Below are positions 14,277 through 23,249 of a stretch of DNA of 64,000 bases, piece by piece. The position numbers and the translations under genes were made by a program. The stretch lies in the NCBI GenBank assembly GCA_002840735.1, contig PHBY01000008.1, positions 224,619 to 288,618 of the forward strand, written 5' to 3'. How positions within the stretch are numbered: position 1 is the first letter of the stretch; every line of letters starts with the position of its first letter. This stretch comes from Chloroflexi bacterium HGW-Chloroflexi-2 (lineage in GTDB: Bacteria > Chloroflexota > Anaerolineae > Anaerolineales > Anaerolineaceae). The notes beneath the pieces were generated by a model. It saw nothing but the letters and a program-made list of their open reading frames with translations. It was not told the origin of the DNA and ran no database searches.

Positions 14277-16181
14277 ATGACCAAAAAGAAACTGATCCTG
14301 GTTTTTATTCTTGTCCTTGCTGCGGGCGTGGTATTCTGGGGAATTAATCTGACACGTCACACCATCCATCTTTACCAGGCACGCCAGGAAGTTAAAATGA
14401 TGCTACTGGGAGGTCTGGAAAGTGTCTCACCGAATTATGCTTTTCAGCTTCTGAATGAGGTTGAACAGGATCTATCAGTCATAGACCGCAGCCTGGGATG
14501 GTCGTATCCGCTATTGAACGTCACGGGGAAACTGACATCTCAGGTGCAGCCATCCATCAAGTACTTAAAATCATTAACCCGCTATACCCTCCTGTTTGAG
14601 GAAAAATTAGCGCCGTTTATGAACCGGGAAATGGATAGTGGTGTCGAATTGACCAGCCTGATCAATGATATTTTGAGTGACGAGGCTTTAATCGCCCAGG
14701 CAAAATTTTACTCGGAAGAGATCGAACGCCAACATGCCAGAATTGAAATTTCAGCTTTGCCGTTCCGCTTTCAGGATGATTTTCAGATGCTGGAACCCTT
14801 CATTCCGGCCATCATCTCATCCGGGAAGATATTTCCGTTATTGCCAGACCTGGCGGGTATGAATGCACCTGCTCAATATTTATTGTTGGCGTTGAATCAT
14901 GATGAATTGCGTGGCGGTGGTGGCTTTATCACCGCTATGGGTACCGCCACACTGAACAGTTTGATCGATATTGATTTTGAAATGCAGGATTCCTATCAGG
15001 TGGATGATCTGACCAAAGCGTATCCACTCCCCCCGCAACCGCTGCAGGATTACATGTTGGCCGGGATCTGGGTGCCGCGTGATGGAAACTGGTCTGCTGA
15101 TTTTCCCACCTCAGCCCAGACCGTTCAAAATTTGTATGAATTGTCCACCGCTCAAAAAACAAATGCTGTCATCGCCTTTGATCAACACACCGTTCAAAAG
15201 TTTCTGGAGGTAATGGGACCCATCAATATCGATCCCTCACAGGAATTGTGGGTAAATTCGGACAATGTGCTGGAATATATGTACGAAAGCTGGGGGCAGG
15301 CCAGTGATTCCGAAAATTGGTGGGCCAATCGCAAAGATTTTGTGGGCATTCTGGGTAAAGCCATGTTGCAAAGTCTGATCAATACCCGCGATTATAAAAA
15401 AATGATCGCCCTGGCAAAAGTCTCGCATGAATTGCTGCAAAGCGGTCATCTAATGCTTTATTTCAATGAACCAGCTATCCAATCTTTACTGGCAGAAATG
15501 GATTTGGATGCTGCGGTTCAATATCAAGGCGGCGATTTTTTGTACTGGGTGGATTCCAATATTGGCTTCAATAAAGTTGATGCGGTTATCATACGTAAAT
15601 TGACCTACGCAGTCGATTTAACCGATCTGGATAACCCCACAGCGCATCTGACCATGGAATATGAACATCCTATCGATGTTGAGGTGCCCTGCGTGCATGA
15701 AGCCACCTATGGCAAAGATATTGCCTACACCAACATGTTCCAGCGCTGTTATTGGGATTACTGGCGGGTTTATACAGCCCCTTCTACGAAATTGCTGAAT
15801 GCCAATGTTCAATCTGTGCCGGGCGACCTGCTGCTGAGTGGAAATGACTGGCTGGGGGATTTGGATCTGGAGAGTGATTTACCTGGCTTGGGGATGATTG
15901 CCGGGTTGCAAATTGTCCCTACCAATGCTACCAGGCAGATTGTGCTGAATCTGGCTTTGTCACCAGAGATTCTAACCTATCAATCTGGTGTCATCGGTTA
16001 CCAACTAACCTTACACAAACAATTAGGTTTGACCGAGTTGCCAATATTGATCAAAATAAAAATTCCAAATAATTATAAATTCTACGAAACTCCGAATTTT
16101 TATATAAACAATAATTTAGGAAACGTTTCGATTAGAATAAATAAAAATATTGAAAAATTATATTTTGCTTTTTATAGATAA
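14277..16181 (+). CDS. DUF4012 membrane-anchored protein
   Basis: A 634-residue protein with one N-terminal membrane helix (about residues 5-24) and a large extracytoplasmic part matching DUF4012: PAQYLLLALNHDELRGGGGFITAMGTATL, WSADFPTSAQTVQNLYE and DAVIIRKLTYAVDL (each a separate block). The family is found in Gram-positive bacteria and Chloroflexota beside polysaccharide and wall genes; its activity is not known. It follows the second VVWGG protein by 3 bp and lacks a clear Shine-Dalgarno. Composition changes sharply near 16050: the last 40 or so codons are A+T-rich like the genes after it, so the 3' end may have been replaced together with the downstream island. Confidence 0.88.
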   Translation: MTKKKLILVFILVLAAGVVFWGINLTRHTIHLYQARQEVKMMLLGGLESVSPNYAFQLLNEVEQDLSVIDRSLGWSYPLLNVTGKLTSQVQPSIKYLKSLTRYTLLFEEKLAPFMNREMDSGVELTSLINDILSDEALIAQAKFYSEEIERQHARIEISALPFRFQDDFQMLEPFIPAIISSGKIFPLLPDLAGMNAPAQYLLLALNHDELRGGGGFITAMGTATLNSLIDIDFEMQDSYQVDDLTKAYPLPPQPLQDYMLAGIWVPRDGNWSADFPTSAQTVQNLYELSTAQKTNAVIAFDQHTVQKFLEVMGPINIDPSQELWVNSDNVLEYMYESWGQASDSENWWANRKDFVGILGKAMLQSLINTRDYKKMIALAKVSHELLQSGHLMLYFNEPAIQSLLAEMDLDAAVQYQGGDFLYWVDSNIGFNKVDAVIIRKLTYAVDLTDLDNPTAHLTMEYEHPIDVEVPCVHEATYGKDIAYTNMFQRCYWDYWRVYTAPSTKLLNANVQSVPGDLLLSGNDWLGDLDLESDLPGLGMIAGLQIVPTNATRQIVLNLALSPEILTYQSGVIGYQLTLHKQLGLTELPILIKIKIPNNYKFYETPNFYINNNLGNVSIRINKNIEKLYFAFYR

Positions 16182-16225
16182 TTTGTTATTCTATTTAGAT
16201 AATAATATAGTAATTTAGAGACAAC

Positions 16226-17680
16226 ATGAATCATAAATTTATAAAATTATCAATAAATTTTATTATTATCTCTATAATTTTTAACTCGTTTAGTTCAAAA
16301 TCTTATGCACAAAATATTCAAGTCGATACTTGTCATTTTGGCATAAATAACGTTTATAAATTTATTGATGGTTATGATATGACTATTTTAGGAGCTGACA
16401 GCTACATTAACTGGGACATTAAGAATGATCCCATTGAACCTGAAAATTATCAACATGTTAAAGTTATAAGAGTCTGGGGAAATAACGATAAATTTGAGAT
16501 AACAAAATCCAATCTTCCTGATCAATTAGATATTTATCCTGGCTCAATTTGGATTATTGGTAACGAACCGGATACTACATATGAAGATCAGGATAACTTA
16601 ACTGCTGAAACTTATGCACTTAGATTTGTAGAATTGAGTTCAATTATTCGTAATCATGATCCATCAGCATTAATTGGATTTGCGCCTATTGTTCAACCAT
16701 CACCTGTTCGGATTTTTTATCTTGAATTAGTTATAGCCGAAATGGAAAAATTATTAAGTGGAACTGAGATTTCGATCTCAGATACTTTTGATATTTGGAC
16801 AATACATGCGTTCCTGCTTAATGAAATGCCTAAAGAATGGGGAACTGGACTTCCTCAAGGGATTACGATGGAAATGCTAGATGAGAATCATCAACCATTA
16901 GATTTGGATTATAGAACTGATACCCATTCCATGACTCTTTTCAAACAATTGATTATTAATTTTCGTCAATGGATTTTTCATGTTGGTCTGGGAGATAAAC
17001 CACTTTGGATTACTGAATATGGAAGTCTTATGCCTTACTATTATGTCCCTGAAAATGAGACAATTGAATTTATGATTGAAACATTCGACTTTTTGTTATC
17101 TTATAAAGATCCAACCTATGGTTTTTTACCCGATAACAATCGATTAGTCCAAAAATGGTATTGGTTTAGCTTAAATCATTCAATCTATGATAAAGGTGGT
17201 TCATTGTATAATCTTGATATAAATTCAGAAACCAATACAGGGTTATCTTTCCGTCAATATGAACCAAATTCAGAATTTGTTGATCAAAAGAATCCAGATT
17301 TTGAACCTATTTCCATTGAGGAAATAAGTCCATTAAGGTATTCTGAAATTGAAGGGAATGTAGATTATTTAATTAAAATCCGTGTAAGAAACCATGTTAG
17401 TTCAGATCACATCTCTAATTTTGTATTACATCTTTATGATGAGAACGACAATAAAATTTCATCAAATATTGGCTATACAGTAAGATGTGGTGGAGACGGT
17501 TTTACGAATTTGATTTATTCAAATATTACTCCAGGTTCAATAAAATCAAATTTTAAATTTGTTGTTGAAACAAATTCATCAGAAGATATTAATCCATCTA
17601 ATGATGAGTTAATGATAAAGGAACCGATTGAATTTTTGGGACTTCCAAGGCTAATTTATTTGCCATTAATATACAAATAA
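16226..17680 (+). CDS. Secreted clan A glycoside-hydrolase-like protein with YLPL C-terminal tail
   Basis: A 484-residue secreted protein encoded by A+T-rich DNA. The signal peptide (about residues 1-29, ending SYAQ) is followed by a TIM-barrel-like domain with WIIGNEPDT (probable acid/base Glu about residue 114 in the NEP motif) and LWITEYGSL (probable nucleophile Glu), the pattern of clan GH-A hydrolases such as GH5/GH39. After about residue 370 comes a beta-sandwich-like domain. The protein ends RLIYLPLIYK. Substrate cannot be told. It could be a wall or exopolysaccharide hydrolase. Confidence 0.72.
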   Translation: MNHKFIKLSINFIIISIIFNSFSSKSYAQNIQVDTCHFGINNVYKFIDGYDMTILGADSYINWDIKNDPIEPENYQHVKVIRVWGNNDKFEITKSNLPDQLDIYPGSIWIIGNEPDTTYEDQDNLTAETYALRFVELSSIIRNHDPSALIGFAPIVQPSPVRIFYLELVIAEMEKLLSGTEISISDTFDIWTIHAFLLNEMPKEWGTGLPQGITMEMLDENHQPLDLDYRTDTHSMTLFKQLIINFRQWIFHVGLGDKPLWITEYGSLMPYYYVPENETIEFMIETFDFLLSYKDPTYGFLPDNNRLVQKWYWFSLNHSIYDKGGSLYNLDINSETNTGLSFRQYEPNSEFVDQKNPDFEPISIEEISPLRYSEIEGNVDYLIKIRVRNHVSSDHISNFVLHLYDENDNKISSNIGYTVRCGGDGFTNLIYSNITPGSIKSNFKFVVETNSSEDINPSNDELMIKEPIEFLGLPRLIYLPLIYK

Positions 17681-17974
17681 TAATTTTTCATCCTCTATTT
17701 TCATGATAATTATGAATTTTAAAAACTAAAGTTATTAATGAAGAATTACTTAAAGGTTCATTTTCCTTAACCATAAAATCTATACTCTATTGATTAACCT
17801 TACTCACCATTATGACCAAAAATAACACATCTAAGTTTTATTCAAGATATTCTACTTGCCTAAAAATGGAAAATGTTGTATATTGATACTCAGTTGGTTT
17901 CCGATTAATAAATAATAATGGATAAATAATCCATCTACTATATATACCTTATATTATCAACAGGGGAGGTACCG

Positions 17975-18436
17975 ATGTTGAAAAAAACAATAAATATTAA
18001 GACAATAATTACTTTAGCAATTATCGCAGTAATAATTAGCCTTGGATCTATTGGAGCCAGTTGGAAAATAGGATTTGCAGTAACTAACCCGACAATTCCA
18101 TTTGTCACATCAGTGACTCCTAGTTCATTATGTGTCGGATCAGGTGATGTGAATGTTACTATAACTGGTAGAAATTTTATTAACTATGAAGGTACTTATT
18201 ACACTTCTATTAGTTGGTTAGGCCCAGGAGACTCATCTCCATCAACCATTGAACCAGAATATATTAGTGAAGATGAAACAATATTAAGGTTTTGGGTAGA
18301 ATCGTTCAGGTTAACAGAAGCAGGGACAGCATTGGTTGTAGTTGTAAACCATCCAGAACTTGAAAATCCATTTGAACTGGCCAGTTTTTATATGGACATT
18401 AATCATTGTACCTATATTCCACTCATCATGAAATAA
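17975..18436 (+). CDS. Secreted IPT/TIG-like domain protein with YIPL C-terminal tail
   Basis: A 153-residue protein with a signal segment (about residues 9-34) and a single Ig-like IPT/TIG domain: TIPFVTSVTPSSLCVGSGDV then VNVTITGRNFI, and TALVVVVNHPEL near its end. Two Cys residues (SSLC and NHC) could form a disulfide. The C-terminus is CTYIPLIMK, the same tail type as the C25 protease and the hydrolase upstream. It has a good Shine-Dalgarno (GGGGAGG, 17963-17969). The preceding 294 bp are A+T-rich with no gene that I can support. Confidence 0.72.
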   Translation: MLKKTINIKTIITLAIIAVIISLGSIGASWKIGFAVTNPTIPFVTSVTPSSLCVGSGDVNVTITGRNFINYEGTYYTSISWLGPGDSSPSTIEPEYISEDETILRFWVESFRLTEAGTALVVVVNHPELENPFELASFYMDINHCTYIPLIMK

Positions 18437-18461
18437 TCACAAAAAATCATCTACCTCTCAT

Positions 18462-18487
18462 GGGGTGACTCAGTCACCTCATTTTTT
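18462..18487 (+). terminator. Rho-independent terminator touching the next start codon
   Basis: GGGGTGAC-TCA-GTCACCTC (18462-18480) forms an 8-bp stem with one G-T pair, then A and six T residues (18482-18487). The ATG of the DUF2723 gene follows at 18488 without a gap. Confidence 0.75.
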
Positions 18488-20035
18488 ATGACAAAGAAAA
18501 TTCTTTCCTCCACCGCCTCTCTTTTTCTCTCTGTCAGTGTGGCGACAGGATTATCTTACCTGTTCACCGTTTCCCAACGACTGACCTGGGCGAATTTTGG
18601 CAATGATGGTGGTGACTTCCTGTCTGCCATTCTAACCGGAGGAATTCCTCACCCCACCGGCTATCCCACTTATACATTTCTGGGTATTCTCTTCCAAAAA
18701 ATTCCAGTAGGGGATCCCTATTTTCGGGCAACCATGCTGTCCTGGTTGCCAGCAGCCATCGGTGCAGGCCTTTTAGCCCTCTTAATCAAGAAGTTATTAA
18801 GTGATAAATTGCCATCCATTTCCACACCAACTGCGCTTCTTTCTGGACTGGTGTGGGGTTGGATGCCTTTCCTCTGGTCCCAGGCTGTCATTATCGAAGT
18901 GCATGGTTTGCAGTCCTTATTTTTGGTGCTTGCCCTCTGGTGGATTTGGATTTTATTGCATGGGCAGCAGAGAAAAGTCAAAACCTCTTCATTCATCCTT
19001 TTATCGTTTTGTTTTGGTTTAGCTATCGGGAACCATATCACCATCCTGCTTTTCCTGCCGGCTATTTTATTTGCATTATGGATTGCCTGTAAAAATGGCA
19101 TGTCCAGACATACCGTTTTTGGACAATTATTGGCTGTCGGATTGGGTACCCTTGTCTATCTTTATTTACCACTTCGTGCAGCCCACTATCCACCCATCAA
19201 TTGGGGTAACCCACAATCCTGGCAGGGCTTCTGGTGGGTTATATCAGGCAATCCTTACCAAAAGCTGGTAGCTGCCACTTCAATTTCGCAAATATTTACA
19301 CGCATTTCTGCATTGGCTGGCCTTCTGATTCAACAATTCGGTTATCTGGGTGTGATCCTGGGGGTGATCGGTGCGGTTCAATACAAACATCAAAATAGAA
19401 ACCTGCCGGTCATTCTGGTTTACCTTTTTATTGCATTTTCCTTTTTTGCTATCTTGTATGGCACCGATGATTCCATCACGTATTTGTTAGCGCCTTTTTT
19501 GGTTTTTGTCATCTGGATTGGGTTGGGAATCGCGAACATGATTCCATTCACCTGGAGAAAAATTCCGGTGGGTTATGCCTTACTGGCGATTTACTCAATA
19601 ACGGTCATTGCAGCCATTCCAGGTACCATCCAGACAATAAATCCACATCAACAAACTCAACCCGCTGATTATGCCGAATACTTGATGGAACATTTGCCTG
19701 AAAATTCGATTCTGCTGACCAGTGAAGATCGCGATTCCTTTCCAGTCTGGTACTACCATTTTGGTCTGCAACTACGGCCAGACCTGGCAGTCATTGTCCT
19801 GCCGCTTTCTCAATTCCGCTGGTATCAGGAAACTTTGTCGCATATCTATCCTGGAATCAACTTCCCGGATTTGATATCTCAAACCAGCAATAAAAGTAGT
19901 GCCTGGGGGGAGCGTGTTCCGGAACTTAATCCGGATCGGCCTGTTTGTAGATCCACCATTCAAAAGGCTACAGGTAATTCAATTTATGTGCTCTGTTCAA
20001 ACGGCCAGAATTATAATTTTGTAATTTCCGAATAA
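18488..20035 (+). CDS. DUF2723 polytopic membrane protein (GT-C-like)
   Basis: A 515-residue protein with about ten membrane helices. The N-terminal loop NDGGDFLSAILTGGIPHPTGYPTY is typical of DUF2723 (acidic GD-x-E/D motif before IPHPxGYP), a family related to protein O-mannosyltransferases and other GT-C enzymes using lipid-linked sugars. A soluble C-terminal part (about residues 395-515) carries NSILLTSEDRDSFPVWYY. The ATG lies right after a terminator T-run, leaving no room for a Shine-Dalgarno. It may glycosylate surface proteins such as the Thr-rich stalks upstream, but that is inference. Confidence 0.83.
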   Translation: MTKKILSSTASLFLSVSVATGLSYLFTVSQRLTWANFGNDGGDFLSAILTGGIPHPTGYPTYTFLGILFQKIPVGDPYFRATMLSWLPAAIGAGLLALLIKKLLSDKLPSISTPTALLSGLVWGWMPFLWSQAVIIEVHGLQSLFLVLALWWIWILLHGQQRKVKTSSFILLSFCFGLAIGNHITILLFLPAILFALWIACKNGMSRHTVFGQLLAVGLGTLVYLYLPLRAAHYPPINWGNPQSWQGFWWVISGNPYQKLVAATSISQIFTRISALAGLLIQQFGYLGVILGVIGAVQYKHQNRNLPVILVYLFIAFSFFAILYGTDDSITYLLAPFLVFVIWIGLGIANMIPFTWRKIPVGYALLAIYSITVIAAIPGTIQTINPHQQTQPADYAEYLMEHLPENSILLTSEDRDSFPVWYYHFGLQLRPDLAVIVLPLSQFRWYQETLSHIYPGINFPDLISQTSNKSSAWGERVPELNPDRPVCRSTIQKATGNSIYVLCSNGQNYNFVISE

Positions 20036-20058
20036 AATGCAAGGATAGCGAGTACCCC

Positions 20059-21456
20059 TCACCGGTAATCTCGTCTACGCACCTTCAGGAAGATGGCGCA
20101 AATAATCGCCTGCATCACCCAGAACAGGATCCCTGGTTTGGCACCAAAGGCAATCGCATCGGTCATACTGAACCCCAGATGGGCAATCTGACCCCCCAGG
20201 AATCCGACCAGGATCACAAAGAACAATTCTTTTGTCATAAAATTCGTTTTAGGATTCGCACTCGAAGGTCTTCTTAATCGCTTGAGGCTGTCAAATATCA
20301 TCCAGAATGAGGTCATGTACATGCCGATAAAACCGATCAAGCCCGGAATTCCCAGATCCAATGCCGTCTGCAGAAACAGGTTATGGGCATGCCCAATATC
20401 TTTCACTGGCACATCTGCCGCAATGGTTTGTAATGGATACAGCACATTCACAATCGTCCGGAATGTATTCATCCCCATGCCGGTGAAGGCAAAATCCTGA
20501 ATAGCATAAATGGCGCGCGACCAGATTTCAACCCGGCCGCTTAACGTATTCATCGAGAATGCCATGCTGGCCATACCGCTATCCGGGAAAAGTTGATTTA
20601 CATACGTCATGAATTGGCCGTTCAGGATGTAGTAGGTGAGAATCCCAGCGCCAATGATGAGTAGAAAAATATAACCCCATCTGATTTTTTGGGGTAACAC
20701 TACCAGCAATAGCAAAATGAGACCCAATGCCAACCCGATATAGGCTGATCGCGATTGGCTGAAAAGTAAGACCACACTGCTTAATCCCAGGAAAATTAAA
20801 TCGATCAGAATGTAAAGGATGATGAGAAATGGAGATATTTGTTTTTTGATCTTCTTGAAACAAATGATCAGCCAGAACAATACAACTATCCAGAAGGGAA
20901 TGATCCAGGTGAGCGCTCCCCCGACTTCATTCGGATGAAACCCTTCACTCAGACCTGGAATCAGGGATGATATTTTTGGGAATTGTTCATATACTGAATT
21001 GAAAATAATGATTTTGTTGGTTGGCCATTCGATACCCAACAATCCCAGAACGGAAATTCCCACACTTCCAGGGATAAAAATGAGCGTCGTGATAAAAATA
21101 CCAATCCTTTTTTTTCCAAAGCGCACCAGGGCAAAAAAGACTGCCATTCCCCAGATCACACCGGTTACCTTTTGTAAGCTGACGGCGATATCATAGGTTG
21201 CATACAGACTGACCAGAACCTGAATAGCAATCACCAATAATGCCAGATTCATTGGGGTCGATGGAATCGGTTGTCTCTTAGCCAGAACACTGATCAACCA
21301 GGTGAATGGGATTAACAGTAAAATCCAGCTAAATTCGGGCTGGATCATCATAAATAACGGTGTTGCTGCCAATAGAATGAACCAACCAAACGAATCAATC
21401 GATTCGAGGATACCTTTTATGTTCCACCTGGCTTTATTACTTTTTTGTTCTGACAT
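20059..21456 (-). CDS. O-antigen ligase/polymerase family membrane protein
   Basis: A 465-residue protein with about 11-12 membrane helices and the Wzy/WaaL-family periplasmic-loop signatures FSQSRSAYIGLALGLILLL, SGRVEIWSRAIYAIQDFAFTG and GHAHNLFLQTALDLGIPGLIG (separate blocks). The Arg in SRSAY and the His in GHAHN match residues needed by ligases and polymerases acting on undecaprenyl-linked glycans. It converges with the DUF2723 gene (23 bp between stops) and diverges from the tyrosine-kinase gene, with which it shares a 177-bp control region. Whether it polymerises or ligates cannot be decided from sequence. Confidence 0.86.
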   Translation of the reverse strand: MSEQKSNKARWNIKGILESIDSFGWFILLAATPLFMMIQPEFSWILLLIPFTWLISVLAKRQPIPSTPMNLALLVIAIQVLVSLYATYDIAVSLQKVTGVIWGMAVFFALVRFGKKRIGIFITTLIFIPGSVGISVLGLLGIEWPTNKIIIFNSVYEQFPKISSLIPGLSEGFHPNEVGGALTWIIPFWIVVLFWLIICFKKIKKQISPFLIILYILIDLIFLGLSSVVLLFSQSRSAYIGLALGLILLLLVVLPQKIRWGYIFLLIIGAGILTYYILNGQFMTYVNQLFPDSGMASMAFSMNTLSGRVEIWSRAIYAIQDFAFTGMGMNTFRTIVNVLYPLQTIAADVPVKDIGHAHNLFLQTALDLGIPGLIGFIGMYMTSFWMIFDSLKRLRRPSSANPKTNFMTKELFFVILVGFLGGQIAHLGFSMTDAIAFGAKPGILFWVMQAIICAIFLKVRRRDYR

Positions 21457-21633
21457 AGGTTCTTGGTTAATTGTACTGTAATGTTGCTGATCTATTCGCA
21501 GGGACTGTAATGATTAAAAACATTAACTCTGCTATGATTTCTCGTTATTTTTTCGAAAATCTGATAAAATCCAAAGCGGAAGGATCTTCGAAAGTTCCTC
21601 AACTGCTTTCAATCTCTGCAATCAAGGTGGACA

Positions 21634-23244
21634 ATGAATTATCAATTACAGGAAACAGAAAATGATTTTGAGAGTATCGACATTCGCCAATATCTGGCCT
21701 TATTCTGGCAATGGGCCTGGCTGATCGCCCTGGTGACAGTTTTAGCAGGACTGGTGTCTTTTTTGGTCAGTCAGCGCATGACACCAGAGTATTCAGCTTC
21801 AACAACCCTTTACATCAATGAGGCACCTTCCACCAAAGCCACCGACTATAACTCCATCATCACCAGCGAGCGCATTTCCGGTACTTACTCAAAGATGATC
21901 ACCACCCGTCCAATCCTGGAAGAAGTTGCCACTCGTGTGGGGGTGACTGTCGGGTATCTGGATGGACGCATCACCGTCAGCCCCATTCGCGATACCACGC
22001 TGATCCAGATCACAGTAAAATCCAGTGATCCTATCCTGGCTGCCCAAATTGCCAATGAATTAGCCAATGTATTCTCTGAACGTGTTGTTCTGATTCAGGA
22101 AGAACGCTTCACTGTTTCAAAAGAAAGCTTGCAAACACAAATTTCCGATATGGAAGCCCAGATTGATGAGGTTATCTCAGCGCTTGTTACCGAAGATGAT
22201 GCCGGCGTAAAAGCCAGCCTTGAAACCAAACTAACTCAATATCGCGCCATCTACTCCAACCTGATTCTCAGCTACGAACAAATCCGTCTCTCGGAAGCGC
22301 AAACAGTCTCAACCGTCATGGCTGTGGACCCAGCGACCGTACCCACACAACCCATCAGTCCTCAGGTGATGCGCAATACAGCCCTGGCTGCCATGGTGGG
22401 ATTGATGCTGGCGGTCGGCGTGATTTTCCTGATTGAGGCGCTGGATGATACGATAAAAACTCCAGACGATGTCAAGAAAACCCTTGGCTTGCCCGTGCTG
22501 GGTGTTATCGCCAAGCATGATTCAGAAGAAGGCAAGCCAATCACCAGTACCACACCACGTTCACCGGTTGCAGAGGCTTTCAGATCTTTACGAACCAATA
22601 TACAATATACGGCAATTGATTCTCCGCTGGAAAAAATCCTTATAACCAGTACCGATCCCAGAGAAGGCAAGAGCACAGTGGTGACCAATCTGGGGGTGGT
22701 TTTTGCTCAATTAGGAAGAAAAGTAACACTGATTGATGCGGATTTACGCAAGCCCAGCCTGCATCGCAAAGTGGGTGTTCAAAATCGCACCGGTCTCACT
22801 GCTTTGTTTGTTCGATCCATGGACACATTGGAACTGATCATGCAGAAAACAGAAACGCCAAACCTGAATATCATTACTTCAGGCGAATTACCTCCTAATC
22901 CATCCGAATTATTAGGATCGAAAAAGATGAAATCCATATTGGATAAAATTGCGGAATCATCGGATATGATTATTATCGACAGCCCCCCAGCCCTGGCTGT
23001 TACGGATTCTTTGGTTATGGTGCCATATGTGGATGCGGTATTAATCGTTATTAAACCAGGTTTTACCAAAGCAAAAAGTGCCCTTTTGATCGTTGAACAA
23101 TTCAAACGCTCCAATGCGAATCTGATCGGCGTTGTGATGAATGAACTCGATCTGGGGCGTTCCCGCTACAGCTACAAATATTATCAATACAAAAGCGATA
23201 AGAACTACGGAAAGTATTATTCCCACGAGAAAAAATCGGCGTAA
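21634..23244 (+). CDS. Wzz/BY-kinase fusion: polysaccharide copolymerase with tyrosine autokinase
   Basis: A 536-residue fusion that controls polysaccharide chain length and export. The N-terminal Wzz domain spans two membrane helices (about residues 25-45 and 250-270) with a coiled extracytoplasmic part and the PxxP segment VPTQPISPQ. The cytoplasmic kinase has Walker A (STDPREGKSTVV), Walker A' (VTLIDADLRKP) and Walker B (MIIIDSPPA). The C-terminus carries a tyrosine cluster (RYSYKYYQYKSDKNYGKYYS) for autophosphorylation. This single-chain arrangement is the Wzc type. An AAGGTGG precedes the start. It probably serves the glycan polymerised by the divergent ligase family gene or the locus at 36859-60746. 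Confidence 0.92.
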   Translation: MNYQLQETENDFESIDIRQYLALFWQWAWLIALVTVLAGLVSFLVSQRMTPEYSASTTLYINEAPSTKATDYNSIITSERISGTYSKMITTRPILEEVATRVGVTVGYLDGRITVSPIRDTTLIQITVKSSDPILAAQIANELANVFSERVVLIQEERFTVSKESLQTQISDMEAQIDEVISALVTEDDAGVKASLETKLTQYRAIYSNLILSYEQIRLSEAQTVSTVMAVDPATVPTQPISPQVMRNTALAAMVGLMLAVGVIFLIEALDDTIKTPDDVKKTLGLPVLGVIAKHDSEEGKPITSTTPRSPVAEAFRSLRTNIQYTAIDSPLEKILITSTDPREGKSTVVTNLGVVFAQLGRKVTLIDADLRKPSLHRKVGVQNRTGLTALFVRSMDTLELIMQKTETPNLNIITSGELPPNPSELLGSKKMKSILDKIAESSDMIIIDSPPALAVTDSLVMVPYVDAVLIVIKPGFTKAKSALLIVEQFKRSNANLIGVVMNELDLGRSRYSYKYYQYKSDKNYGKYYSHEKKSA

Positions 23245-23249
23245 ATTCT

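Noticed and set aside
21471..21665. 64-codon ORF in the divergent region before the BY-kinase gene
   Set aside because: No Shine-Dalgarno or family match, and it overlaps the BY-kinase start.
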